A program made the position numbers and the translations under genes. Below, piece by piece: positions 1 through 9,813 of a DNA stretch of 64,000 nucleotides. Position 1 is the stretch's first letter. Each line of letters begins with the position of its first letter. The stretch covers positions 355,318,602 through 355,382,601 of the forward strand of contig OZ005652.1 of the NCBI GenBank assembly GCA_963930645.1, read 5' to 3'. The notes under the pieces are model-generated. The model saw nothing but the letters and a program-made list of their open reading frames with translations. It was not told where the DNA came from and did no database searches. This DNA is from Salticus scenicus. Lineage: Eukaryota; Arthropoda; Arachnida; Araneae; Salticidae.

Positions 1-806
1 GACAGCAGACAATAACTTATATATAACCCAAATATCGGAATTAATTTCGGCAGATAATTTCCGATATTTTTCAATAATTTTTTTACAAAAAATCCAATGA
101 ACGATTGACGTAGAAAATCTTTTTCATGGCTCCATGGACAGACAGTGACGTCATCACTTCGCTTGCGTATAGTTATGCTACAAATTACTGTGTCTATGGT
201 TTTATTTGAGCTTTATGAAATTGCCAGATTTAACAACTTTTTACTTTTAGGTATTTTTTAATGTAAAGGAATATGTGTATAAAATGGAAAAATGGGGGAT
301 AAAGCATAAAAAATAAATGTATTTTTAAATACCTTCTTGACATCGTAAGAAAATAATATTTGTATTCGCACCTTTCGGCTAACCATACCTTTCGAATGAT
401 ACCATTTTCAACTCTCTACTCCCATAAATAATATGTTAAAAAGGGACAACAAATTTTATGCTTGCCTATTAATATATAGATCTCTTGTCCTTGACAGAAA
501 AAAGAAAAAAAAAAGAAAAAAGAAAGATTGCCAAATTATTTGGCAAACATATTTAGTTCCTTTCAAAAATCATGGTTATTTCAACAACGTATACTAAGAG
601 AGCAATCAATATGAAACAATACATCGTTCAATGCATATTACGAAAATATACATCTGGTATGTATCTTTTCGTATTACGTTTTTGATCGTCAAATACAAAA
701 ATCGCCAAGGACGATACAATTCTGAAATTTAAAATTAAAAGTTTATCAATTTTACAGCAAATTAACTCAATCTACCACATGTAGACAATAACTTATATAT
801 AACTAT
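1..806 (+). repeat. Older dispersed repeat block, first copy plus start of second copy
   Basis: The stretch beginning near base 5 (ACAATAACTTATATATAAC) recurs at 784-803, and the sequence from 25 to about 240, including a TTTTTTACAAAAAATCCAATG stretch and a GACGTCATCACTT/GTGACGTTACATT region, recurs in diverged form at 3080-3260. Bases 520-770 recur at 5230-5475. This is a degenerate direct duplication of one repeat unit, the second copy being interrupted by a transposon. No coding frame is evident. The family is not recognised. Confidence 0.6.
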
Positions 807-1118
807 TAGGGTGGTTCGAAAAAATCGATTTTCTTATTTCGGAATCGCGTTACCTCTCAAAAGTTGTAGTTTGGTATCCTCATTAGGGGAAAAATAACAA
901 AAAAATTCTAAGTTGACATCTTCAGTTCGCGCATGAGGCTGAAAGTTTGAAAAAATATGTTAAAATTTGAAATTTTCAAAAAATAATAAAATTAGTTTTT
1001 TTGTAATTTTTTATAATGCAACAGCCATAAATGGTCAGTATATAGCGTAGTGTGCACCTAAAAAAATATTTTATAGCTTTTACATTATATCTTTAGTTCG
1101 CGCATACGCCTTAAATTG
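807..1118 (+). repeat. Left terminal inverted repeat of the hAT/P-like element
   Basis: It pairs with 2762-3071 in reverse complement over about 310 bp. It contains two copies of AGTTCGCGCAT (924-934 and 1095-1105) about 170 bp apart, a layout expected of subterminal transposase-binding repeats. That role is inferred. Confidence 0.8.
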
Positions 1119-1437
1119 GGCTAAAATCTTCTAAAATTTGAAATTTACGTGTTTAATATACAATAATACATATATGGCATATTTACGTTTCAAAAGTATT
1201 TTAAAATTCTGAATTTGTTAAATATAACTTTTTATTACAGTATTATACGTACAAGTATAGTTACACACACATTTATCTGTATATAATAACATTGCATGTC
1301 CTAGCTAATTACAGAATGATATATAGATTTTACCTATTTTTTGTGTCTTTAAGATTCCTCAGATGTGTTAAGCATTGTTTTAAATTGAGATTTATAGTCA
1401 AATAATGGCATAGTTGACCTTCAGAGCAAAGTTGTCC

Positions 1438-2337
1438 TTATGAAACAATCCCTGTTCTCTTCTCCACTTTAGTACAAGATTCTGTTAAGAGTTTTACATT
1501 TCTTTCGACACTTTGCGTGTGGCAAAGAAATTTAATTAGCTCGAACTCTGGGAGAACATTAGTATTAATAAGTTCTTCTAGGCTTTGCATTGACATATTG
1601 CTCATTATTGGAGGAGGGGTAAGTTTGCACTTGGATCGATCAATAAGTTCAATGTAATTTGAAGCTGCAAAATTGATGGTCACTGGATGAAAAGTTCGCA
1701 CCGATTTCCCTTTTGTTTCTTCTTTTCTTGCTTTTATCAATCTTCGAAAAGCTAGCTGTCTTACGTGCACTCTCTCATTTAGTACCATTGAAATTAAAAG
1801 ATTTTCGGGATGACAAAAATACGCATTCCTCTGAATGACAGGATCAATTATTTTACGTACCCTCTAGGGCAGCTGTCAAGTCTTCTGTACTAATTTATAC
1901 ACGTAAACTGCTCCAAACTTTACGGAGGGATGCATTTTAATTCCAAACCATACTGGAGCGTATATCTTCATAATATAGCTGACCAGAAGTTTAATTTCGT
2001 CAGAAAGTTTTACTTCAGAAATATATAGTCATAAGATCCTATTTGCACAAGTTAACCACCTAGAGTTACTAAGAGGACCAGGATCTTTAACAGCGAGATC
2101 TGGCGCACTCTCTCCTGTCATGACTGCTCGATAAATATTAAGTAAATACTGTTGGTCCTTGTTTAAGTCAGTTTTGCTCACCTTTATCTCCTCAGTATTA
2201 GTCGTTTCAAAAATAGCAGCAGAGTGTTTTTCACAGTCAGTCAACTTCTTGCCAATTTGTCCTGAGAAACTATACGCATAAGGTACGCCAATAAACTGAA
2301 TAGACGAAATGGTCGAGAATTTCTTATTTACACATTT
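1438..2337 (-). pseudogene. Decayed transposase-like reading frame inside the hAT/P-like element
   Basis: One minus-strand frame runs about 300 codons from near 2337 to the stop just below 1438, broken by three in-frame stops (TGA at 2029-2031, then TGA and TAG between about 1860 and 1885). Recognisable stretches, in order, are DKVSKTDLNKDQQYLL-like sequence, a SNSRWLTCANRIL segment, an APVWFGIKMHPSVKFG segment and, near the C-terminus, FLCHTQSVERNVKLLTE. I associate this SRWLT...HTQ.VER pattern with a family of uncharacterised arthropod proteins carried by repeats; this is memory, not a search. No further coding part was found towards 2341-2760, so the protein is probably also truncated at its start. 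Because all three pieces stay in one frame, decay was by point mutation rather than indels. Function: presumed element-encoded protein, now dead. Confidence 0.65.
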
Positions 2338-2340
2338 CTA

Positions 2341-2760
2341 GATGGTGAAACAATATTCTGAATATTCCGAATATTCTGAATTTTTTGCATTGCGAGAAAT
2401 TCGCTCTTGATTTCCTAGAATTAGGTTATACACCAATATTATAGTTGCTGAAACCCGCCGCTTGTAGTCTCATTTATTTGCCGAGATTATTAAATAACTT
2501 TGCCCTCGAGAATATAAGCAAATGCTCTAGAATTCTAATACGGGCTTCTAGAAATCGCTTGTCAAGGGGACTAGAATTTATAAGGATGACATGGGACTAT
2601 TTTTTCTAGAGCTAGAATTTAGATTCTAGATGTCAGTTACAGAATTTTTCCTCATTATGCCTAGACAAGTCGGCAATGGAATAAGAATGCGACGGCGCGG
2701 CGCCAACTTTGTGCTTGCCGATCAGTTACTATTCGTGTTCAGTTTTTGACATTTTTTTTT
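2341..2760. other. Transposon interior without a frame, rich in CTAGAA motifs
   Basis: Between the decayed frame and the right inverted end the sequence repeats short GAATATTC and CTAGAA/TTCTAG motifs (for example at 2417, 2528, 2550, 2570, 2607, 2615 and 2625). A short GC-rich patch, GACGGCGCGGCGCCAAC, lies at about 2691-2707. No open frame of note. Confidence 0.5.
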
Positions 2761-2761
2761 C

Positions 2762-3071
2762 AAAGTTTAAGCCTCATGCGCGAACAGAATATGTCATCTA
2801 AATGTTATAATATTTTTTTAGGTTGAAACTACGCTATATACTAACAATTTATGGCCGTTGCATTATAAAAAATTACAAAAAACTAATTTTATTATTTTTT
2901 GAAAATTTCAAATTTTAACACATTTTTTCAAACTTTCAGCCTCATGCGCGAACTGAAGATGTCAACTTAGAATTTTATTGTTATTTTTCCCCAACTGAGG
3001 ATACCAAACTACAACTTTTGAGAGGTAACGCGATTCCGAAATAAAAAAATCGATTTTTTCGAACCACCCTA
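2762..3071 (-). repeat. Right terminal inverted repeat of the hAT/P-like element
   Basis: Reverse complement of the left end. The motif ATGCGCGAAC occurs near 2776 and again near 2943, mirroring the left-arm copies at the same spacing. Confidence 0.8.
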
Positions 3072-3260
3072 ATAACTATATCCAAATATGAGGATGAAAA
3101 TCAGGAAATATTTTTTCTTAAATTTTAATATTTTTTTACAAAAAATCCAATGGATAATTAACATAGGAAATATTTTTTTTTTTTTGCACCACTGACGGTT
3201 AGTGACGTTACATTTTGCTTGCGTTTAGCTATGATTCAACGATTCAACAGAAAATTTAAA
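3072..3260 (+). repeat. Continuation of the interrupted second repeat copy
   Basis: After the target duplication, the sequence resumes the block seen at 25-240 (a TTTTTTTACAAAAAATCCAAT stretch, then TTAGTGACGTTACATTTTGC and GCGTTTAGCTATG against GCGTATAGTTATG). This is diverged but clearly collinear. Confidence 0.6.
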
Positions 3261-3394
3261 AACATGGTATATAAAAAGTTTTTTTCTTTCTTTTTTTTTT
3301 TTTATCTTATAATTATTTCTTTTGTTGTAAAGGACTTGGTCTTAATTAGTTCCCGATGTAATATCTTTACGATCAAAAGAAAATACATTGTGCC

Positions 3395-3740
3395 CGACTT
3401 TTTTAACTACTGAACGTCTGCCGGTATAGTCATAAAAGTGGTATGTAGATATAGTGAAGTGGTCATGCGCAACGCGATTCAACCCCCTACAGTGCCATCT
3501 GGTGGAAAACAGCGGATTTAGCATTGCTTTCTCGAAAACGGTTCAAGATAAGAAAAAAAAAGTGAATTAGAAAGTTACAGGATATCACTGATTTAGTACG
3601 AAAAGACAATTTGTAGACATTAATGATAAAAACAGAACTATTAAATTGATCCTTTGTTTGTCCGCAATTTAATATTTTGTGCACACTTCAACGACATTAC
3701 ATAAGTTGCAGCGTAGCGGGTGACATTTATGCTATGTAAA
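3395..3740 (+). repeat. Diverged duplicate block B, copy 1
   Basis: It is collinear with 4005-4425: shared landmarks are CTACTGAACGTCTGCC / CTGCTGAACGACTGCC, AGTGGTCATG(C/T)GC, CAGTGCCATCTGGTGG / CAGCACCACCTGGTGA, CTCGAAAAC and the closing GCAGCGTAGCGGGTGA / CAGCGTAACGGGTGA. Probably an old transposon fragment; family not recognised. It carries a full match to the CTCF core motif at 3492-3505. Confidence 0.6.
3492..3505 (-). promoter_or_regulatory. CTCF-like core motif
   Basis: The reverse complement CCACCAGATGGCAC satisfies every position of the CTCF core consensus CCASYAGRKGGCRS. The motif lies in a repeat. The duplicate copy at about 4109-4122 matches 12 of 14. A sequence match alone does not show binding. 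Confidence 0.35.
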
Positions 3741-3789
3741 ATTCAAAGTATAGTTCTTGCAAGCAGTTATATCAATTAATGTATTAAAG

Positions 3790-3835
3790 ACATTTTAAAC
3801 CGACTTCGTATAGGAGGAGGTTCTCAATTGAAACC
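3790..3835 (+). repeat. Short fragment with a GGAGGAGGTTCTCAATTGA motif
   Basis: An AACCGACTTCGTATAGGAGG stretch followed by AGGTTCTCAATTGA. I recall similar AACCGACTTC...GGAGGAGG sequences as part of a dispersed insect repeat; identity not confirmed. A related ACCGACTGCAAAAAAC lies on the minus strand near 5830. Confidence 0.35.
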
Positions 3836-4004
3836 ATGTTTTTTTTGTTGTAGTTGAGATTTGTAAGCTTATAACTATGTAAGGAATTCTGTAATTTTAC
3901 TACTTTTTTGTTGTTGTTGTTTTTGTTGTCGTAAACATCTTGACCTGAAATAGGTCTCATTATGATTTCATTAATATCTAAACAAATTACAGGGTATTCA
4001 CAAA

Positions 4005-4425
4005 AGCCCGTTTTCACTCTAACTGCTGAACGACTGCCTCTACACTCGTAAAATGTAATATGTAAGTATCGTAAAGTGGTCATGTGCTACAAGATTTGAT
4101 CGCTTACAGCACCACCTGGTGAGAAGATAGCGTAGCTAAAGTTTCCATCTCGAAAACAATACATGGTATGAGAGAAAAGTACCTAAATCACAAAGTTGTA
4201 CAGCATCATTGATTTTGTCACAAAAAGTCACCTTGTTGACATAAATGTTAGAAACAGGGTGTTTAAATGTGCATCTGTTACTTTGCAGTTTTCTACACTG
4301 TAAACAAATCAAAACACCTTTATTTCGATGTTTAAACGTCTGTCCGTTAGCTGCAACGCACATTTTAATTTTTGTTTGAACTTTACACTGCACACATTTC
4401 AGCGTAACGGGTGATGTTCAATAAC
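4005..4425 (+). repeat. Diverged duplicate block B, copy 2
   Basis: Direct-orientation partner of 3395-3740, somewhat longer because of small insertions. The reverse-strand open frames across it (up to 99 codons) are not conserved in the first copy and are not taken as genes. Confidence 0.6.
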
Positions 4426-4472
4426 AGCGTAACTGTAATGTTCAATGTTTCAGCGTAACTGTAATGTTCAAT
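4400..4472 (+). repeat. Short tandem repeat, three units of about 25 bp
   Basis: CAGCGTAACGGGTGATGTTC at 4400, then CAGCGTAACTGTAATGTTC at 4425 and 4451. The first unit aligns with the end of block B, so the array grew from the end of that block. Confidence 0.75.
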
Positions 4473-4917
4473 ATATGTCTAACCGAAATTTTGGTTATGA
4501 ATACAGCGTATCCGTTCTTTAAATTTTTAAAGCCTTTTCGATTTAAAGTGTGGTCATTCAATATATAGATTTTCTCATATCCGATAAATGCAAAAAAAAA
4601 GTGATAAAACTTAAAAATGCTGTATTTAAGATAAATCAACTTATAGATAAGACTTTGAATAGAATAAAACTAACACAACTGTCTCTCGAGTGGATAACTC
4701 TTTAAATGGAGATGTAACGTTTTCTCTTCACATTGGGTGGCATTTCATATATTTTTCAGTGACACAATCGAAATTACCATTTTTTTGAGCTGTGCTATTT
4801 TTCTTGTGGGTTGTAATTTGTGAAACCGTCGTCGAACGTCTTCTGATGTTCTGCTACATGAATAAACTTTTACTGAAAAGAAAAAAAATAAAATCCTCTT
4901 GACAAAAAGAAAAAAAA
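4473..4917. other. AT-rich spacer
   Basis: No repeat partner, gene or strong motif seen. A small patch at 4805-4860 (GTCGTCGAACGTCTTCTGATG) is more complex than its surroundings, but no open frame supports it. Confidence 0.4.
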
Positions 4918-5835
4918 AATAGAACAGACTCCAAAAAACAACTACTATTCAAACAACTAAAAATAAAAGAATATTGGCATGAAATGGAACTGTAAATTGT
5001 GCCTACAAGTATAAAATAATTTCCTTCGCCAAACAACCTAAACGCTACAATTAAACCTAACTTTTAAAGTCGGCGCAAAATTAAATAAAAATTGATACCT
5101 TTATTCAATACAAAAATCAAGTTCTTTAAAATATACATCTCACTTTAGCATCTGCAAAACACAGCCGAAAACTATTTTGATTCAAGTAAACGAATAAGAT
5201 TTCGTAAACTGCAAAAGTTGATGGAGCTGCTGGTATCTGGCGTCATTGGTGAAAACAATTCACCAAATTATATCAGTAGACATATTTAATTCCTTTGAGA
5301 AATCATTGTTATTTAAATAAGGTATATTAAGATAACAATCAAGAATATGAAGCAATGCTTCGTACAATATATATTACAAAATTATACATCTCGCGTGAAT
5401 AGTTTTGCATTACGTTTTTATCGTCAAATCCAAAAACCGCCAGGGATGATAGTTATCAAAGTTTTACCAAGTTTGCAAATAAAACTTCAGTAATTTCGTA
5501 GAAACATAAATACTGAATTGCTAAGAGTGTTTACTGTTTTATGCAGATGTAATGGACCAATTTTATACTGGGATAAAATAATAAAGGAAACATGAAAATT
5601 GATCATTCGAGACAACAGCATTTGTAGCTGCTAGTCTAAAAAGAAACCTTTTAAAACGGATTAAATTTTATTTAATTTCGCGCGGATTTCAAAAATTATA
5701 TTTACATGTAGAGCTTAGGTTGTTTGGCGAAGGAAATTATTTTATACTTTTATTCGCAATTTACACTTCCGTTTTATGCCAATTTTTTCTTTTTTTTAGT
5801 TGTTTGAATTGTATTTGTTTTTTGCAGTCGGTTGT
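4918..5835. mobile_element. Foldback-like element with inverted ends of about 175 bp
   Basis: Bases 4918-5095 match 5655-5835 in reverse complement with moderate divergence. Shared stretches include TATAAAATAATTTCCTTCGC, CCAAACAACCTAA and AACAACT...ATTCAAACAACTAAAAA. The interior (5230-5475) is a direct-orientation copy of 520-770. No clean target duplication could be fixed, so the ends are approximate and the class is not assigned. Confidence 0.5.
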
Positions 5836-6027
5836 AATTTTTTTACAAAAAGGTTTTATTTAAGCCCATGTCGAAATATGGTTCTATCGATTTTTCTACG
5901 TGAAAACCCTTTTACATGTCATTTCGTATGTATTAGTTAGTTACTGCCGAAAAACTGATAGTCATTCAGTTTAGGTAGATCCGTTTTAGACCTCTGAAAT
6001 ATGTATCTCAAAAATCGCCAAACTATA

Positions 6028-6058
<31 letters not shown>

Positions 6059-7190
6059 TTTTGACATGCTCATTTGAATTCTATTTTTACAACATTTATA
6101 TCATATGCTTACATCAAGAAAATCCGTTGGAGCCTCATTAATAATGTCAAGTTCATGCCTTCTGAGCGCTCTATAACCGCACCACTTTTTTTTTGCAAAT
6201 ATTCGTAGTAGTGAGTAATGGAAACCATGTGATTGCTACTCATCAGATTTGTTTTGATTTTACTATTTATTTATTTATTTATTGATTATTATTATTGTTA
6301 TTATTCGAAAAAGTATATTTAAATATTATTTTGAGTGAAAAAAAATGAAATCTTGTTTCTAATGATTATTATAAAAAAATATTCAACTATATTCTCACAT
6401 TAAGTGAATAATTATAGCTGTTAATAGGCAAATAATACAAATTTGAAAATAGGACAAAAAAGGTATAGATTTCAAAATGAAAGCAAATTGTGTCAGGAAT
6501 CAAAAATATGAATAAAAGGTTTTACAGGTAAAGAGGGTGGAGACAGAATGTTACACATATCATAAACTTAGGTAAAAATTTCAGCAAAAACTATTAATAA
6601 TGCAGATGCGATTGAGGTTAAGCTTAGTATTGCATTCTGCAGCATGGAATTCAGGAATGAAGTTATAAGGCAAAGTTTTAACTTTTCTTCTTCTTCTTTC
6701 TTTCTTTCTTTTTTTGTTTTTTCGATATTCGAATTGGAATTAATTTGGTTTATGACTAGTTCAGTAAACAGTGTTTGAAATATCTTAAATTAGAACTCTG
6801 GAATTTGTCTAGTTAAATAAAGCTGTTTTGAAAAAAAAAAAAAAAAAAAAAAAGCTGTTTTGAAAGAGGACATTATTAGAAATTATTATTTGCTTTAGTA
6901 AAGTGGAGTAAGAAATGTTGACGCTTGAAGGTCAACTTATTTTCCTCTCTTTGAATTAGTTCTTCCATCAAGACAGTGGAAGCGGACATGCCTTTAGAGG
7001 GAGTAGTTACTTAGTGAGATATGTCATAACAACAAACACTTATTTATACCTTTTGAAAATGAAAGGTGTTTTAAATTTTAAATATAAGATGGAATAAAAC
7101 TGTAATTTTTAAATATAGAATTAGAACATAGTATTTATAAACTTATGCGCAAATGCATAGAAAGGAAATATAAAACTATAATAAATAAGC
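5836..7190. other. AT-rich sequence with simple repeats
   Basis: Holds a (TA)n tract at 6023-6050 followed by T-run, TTTA repeats near 6262-6280, a CTT/CTTT tract at 6686-6710 and a poly(A) insertion at 6831-6853. No coding signal. Confidence 0.5.
6821..6866 (+). repeat. Poly(A) tract bracketed by a 13-bp direct repeat
   Basis: AGCTGTTTTGAAA occurs immediately before and immediately after a 23-base A run (copies start at 6821 and 6853). This looks like a target duplication around a tail-only retroposon insertion, or a slippage product. Confidence 0.6.
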
Positions 7191-7295
7191 AAAATTACCA
7201 AGGACAAATAAAAATTAATCCCAAAACACATTGTGGGGGACTGAAAAAGGCCCTCACGTGTTTTGGGATTAATTTTCATTTATCCTTGGTAATTT
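7191..7295 (-). repeat. Near-perfect hairpin (palindrome) of about 105 bp
   Basis: Left arm 7191-7229 and right arm 7259-7295 are reverse complements over 37 bp with two mismatches, both of the kind that become G-U pairs if the minus strand is transcribed. The 28 bp between them (GGGGGACT...GGCCCTCAC) can extend the pairing. It could be a small MITE or a precursor-like hairpin RNA; no target duplication was fixed. Confidence 0.7.
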
Positions 7296-7299
7296 GGCT

Positions 7300-8505
7300 C
7301 ACTTATACATACATAGGTATTTTTAAATATATATGGAAAAATGTGTGGAGAAGTTATAATTTTAAATTAATTTATCGCGTTTTTTTAAAGATATTAATTA
7401 CAAGAGTACTTATGTAAGACATTATTTATTTACATAAAATTTCTATGAATAAAAAAATTTATTAAATTTTGATTTATTATTTTTGTTTTATTATTTGTGG
7501 AAAAGAAAATGTCATCCAAGTATTGCCATCGTTTTTTAATATTATCGTAAAAGAGGGAAAAAAAAAAAAAAAAAAAAAAACTTTATTAAGTAAATGCATT
7601 CCTGTCCGTGATTTTTCTGTTATGTGTTTTTGTTTACGATAACGTTTTTACCGTACAATTTGAATTTACATTACAATAATATCATCATTTATTATTATTC
7701 CTTTGACTATATAAAGATTTTAATATTATATAATTCATAAGGAAATATATATATATATATATACATAGTATGTATATATATTATATCAATTTTCACTTTT
7801 ACATTTCTCTCTCTTATATATATATCCAAACATATCAACTATCGATTGTTACTCTTCTGACAGTATGTAGATTTTAAATATATGCGTATCATTATATAAT
7901 TCATTTGGGCAAACTATACATATATTAATTTTTTTTGTTTTACTTTTCTCTCATTTTTTGCTCATCAATAGTAATCTGAATTGTCCAAAATAAACATTAT
8001 ATCATAAATAAAATATCACATACTCAAGATAGATTTAATTTTTCTTCATAGGATAAGGCAAAACTATCCTAATATTTTAAATATTTTGTTGAATTTCATT
8101 CTATTTAAAAACTAAAAGAAGTCCTAAAAAGTTTTAAGTAATTTATTTGAAGTTCCAAATTACTATATCTCCCTTGCTTCCTTTTGTGTCAAATGACAAA
8201 GTGTGATACAAGACAGAAATGTAGTGTCAACTTTCAATTTAAAGAATCAATATTGTCACGGGTTTAGTTTTCTAATGAACCAATATTTAATTCATTGTAT
8301 AGTGTAAAATGGTATGACTCACCCCTATTTGTTAAAAAGTATTTTTTATCGAAATAATGTTTGCTATATTATAATAATAATAATAAAAATAAATAAATAA
8401 ATAAAGCAGTTTTAGTTAGTAGTTATTTATAATAAAAATGTTTATTAATGAATATTATGGAACTTTTACGCATCGGATTTAAAGTAAAATACATTACACA
8501 ACTTT
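7300..8505. other. AT-rich sequence with simple repeats
   Basis: Contains an A run at about 7557-7580, broken (TA)n near 7746-7830 and a TAA/AAAT tract at 8369-8404. No gene or element end recognised. Confidence 0.5.
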
Positions 8506-8524
8506 TCTGCTTTTTAATTCTTTC

Positions 8525-8728
8525 TCTAAAGCTCGGTTTTTGTTCTCGTAGTTGGTAGATGGGAAGTGCTGGATTCGATCTCAGGTCACGCTCATCTAGC
8601 CTTTCGTAGTTTTCTGTGATTTTCTCTAAATCTCGAGTAAATACGCGTTAGGATCCATTAGAAAGATTCACATGAAGGCTATTACTCTATTGTAGTCAAT
8701 CGGCCTTAAGACCTACAACCAACCAACC
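8525..8728 (+). mobile_element. tRNA-related SINE, plus strand
   Basis: AGTTGGTAGA (8550-8559) resembles a tRNA D-arm/A-box and GGATTCGATC (8571-8580) a T-arm/B-box, but the 21-nt spacing is shorter than in a tRNA, so part of the anticodon region seems missing. The 3' end is TCGGCCTTAAGACCTACAACC then AACCAACC. A collinear relative lies on the minus strand at 34540-34745, which supports a dispersed family. SINEs are transcribed by RNA polymerase III and moved by LINE machinery; no coding content. Confidence 0.55.
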
Positions 8729-8785
8729 TTATTCTAAAACTAAAATAATTTATATCTTTAGATACTTCATACTTAAAATGATTTA

Positions 8786-8787
<2 letters not shown>

Positions 8788-8864
<77 letters not shown>
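8788..8864. repeat. (TA)n microsatellite
   Basis: An uninterrupted alternating TA tract of roughly 76 bp. The 68-codon frame that spans it (alternating Y and I) is an artefact. Confidence 0.95.
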
Positions 8865-8867
<3 letters not shown>

Positions 8868-9175
8868 TATATAATTATCTGCACTGCTATTTTTAACAGA
8901 GAAATTAAAATGATGTCCGTGCATAAAAAAACAGTTGAATCATTAAAATTTAATTTATTAAACTTTTTTTGCTTAAAATTTTGAAATCATTTTCTAAGAC
9001 AACCCATTAACTAAATAAAAATAATTATATATATTTAAAAACATAAAAATAAAATAATTCCTAGAAACAAATTGTAGAAAATTTTGTATGTTTTTGAAAT
9101 GTATATATATATATTTCTTTAACAAATAATAATTAAAACATTTCTTTTAATATATGATAAATTATAGCTCACAAG

Positions 9176-9178
<3 letters not shown>

Positions 9179-9220
<42 letters not shown>
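9179..9220. repeat. Poly(T) tract, about 42 bases
   Basis: Pure T run; may be the tail of a reverse-strand retroposon, but no body is recognisable to its right. Confidence 0.95.
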
Positions 9221-9225
<5 letters not shown>

Positions 9226-9493
9226 GGTGTAACATAATAAAAATAATTGTTTAATTTTCCCAAGAAAAAAGGAAAACACAGTAAGAAAAAATTCTGAAAC
9301 AACGTAAAAAAATTCTTTGAATTAATTAAAAGTGAAAAATTCTATATTAAATTGAAAGAATACAGTTACTTACTAAAGTTCGTCCCAGTTTTCTGTTGAA
9401 AATTTTTTTCAGTCTAATGATCTTGAATGAAACTTTCATGCATTCATGCAGAAACTTTACAGAGTTTAATTAAAAAAGCTTTAAATTAATGTG

Positions 9494-9494
9494 C

Positions 9495-9582
<88 letters not shown>
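9494..9582. repeat. Compound (AT)n(GT)n microsatellite
   Basis: An AT tract with one internal GT passes directly into about 16 GT units. Confidence 0.95.
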
Positions 9583-9584
<2 letters not shown>

Positions 9585-9813
9585 AATTTATCCCTGATTC
9601 TTAATAATATTCTTATATAGTTCTATTGCGTATTCCATATTAAAATTAAAAGTCATAATCACTTGAAAGAGTAAACATGTACTATATATATAAATAATTA
9701 TTTTTTAATTGCAAATATATTTATGTTAGTTAACTCTGTAATAGTTAAATATATAATTGATTTTAAAAAGGTAATTAAAGCCTAAATGAAATCCGATTTT
9801 AAATTCTTGTGTT

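Larger units (their letters stand above)
807..3071 (-). mobile_element. hAT/P-like DNA transposon with long inverted ends and 8-bp target duplication
   Basis: The element starts TAGGGTGGTTCG and ends CGAACCACCCTA, and is flanked on both sides by the exact 8-mer ATAACTAT (799-806 and 3072-3079). The terminal inverted repeats run about 310 bp (roughly 807-1118 and 2762-3071) with scattered mismatches. An 8-bp duplication and a YARNG-type terminus fit the hAT superfamily; P elements also give 8 bp, so the class is inferred. The interior carries a decayed protein frame on the minus strand. A paralogous flank at 5-30 lacks the element, which confirms it is an insertion. The stops in the interior frame mean this copy cannot supply its own transposase. 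Confidence 0.82.

Noticed and set aside
3784..4393. 99- and 85-codon minus-strand frames
   Set aside because: They lie in a duplicated repeat block and are not kept open in the sister copy.
8550..8580. A genuine tRNA gene
   Set aside because: D-arm-like and T-arm-like motifs are only 21 nt apart and no acceptor stem pairs; it fits a SINE head better.
8778..8984. 68-codon plus-strand frame
   Set aside because: Most of it is alternating Tyr-Ile from a (TA)n tract.
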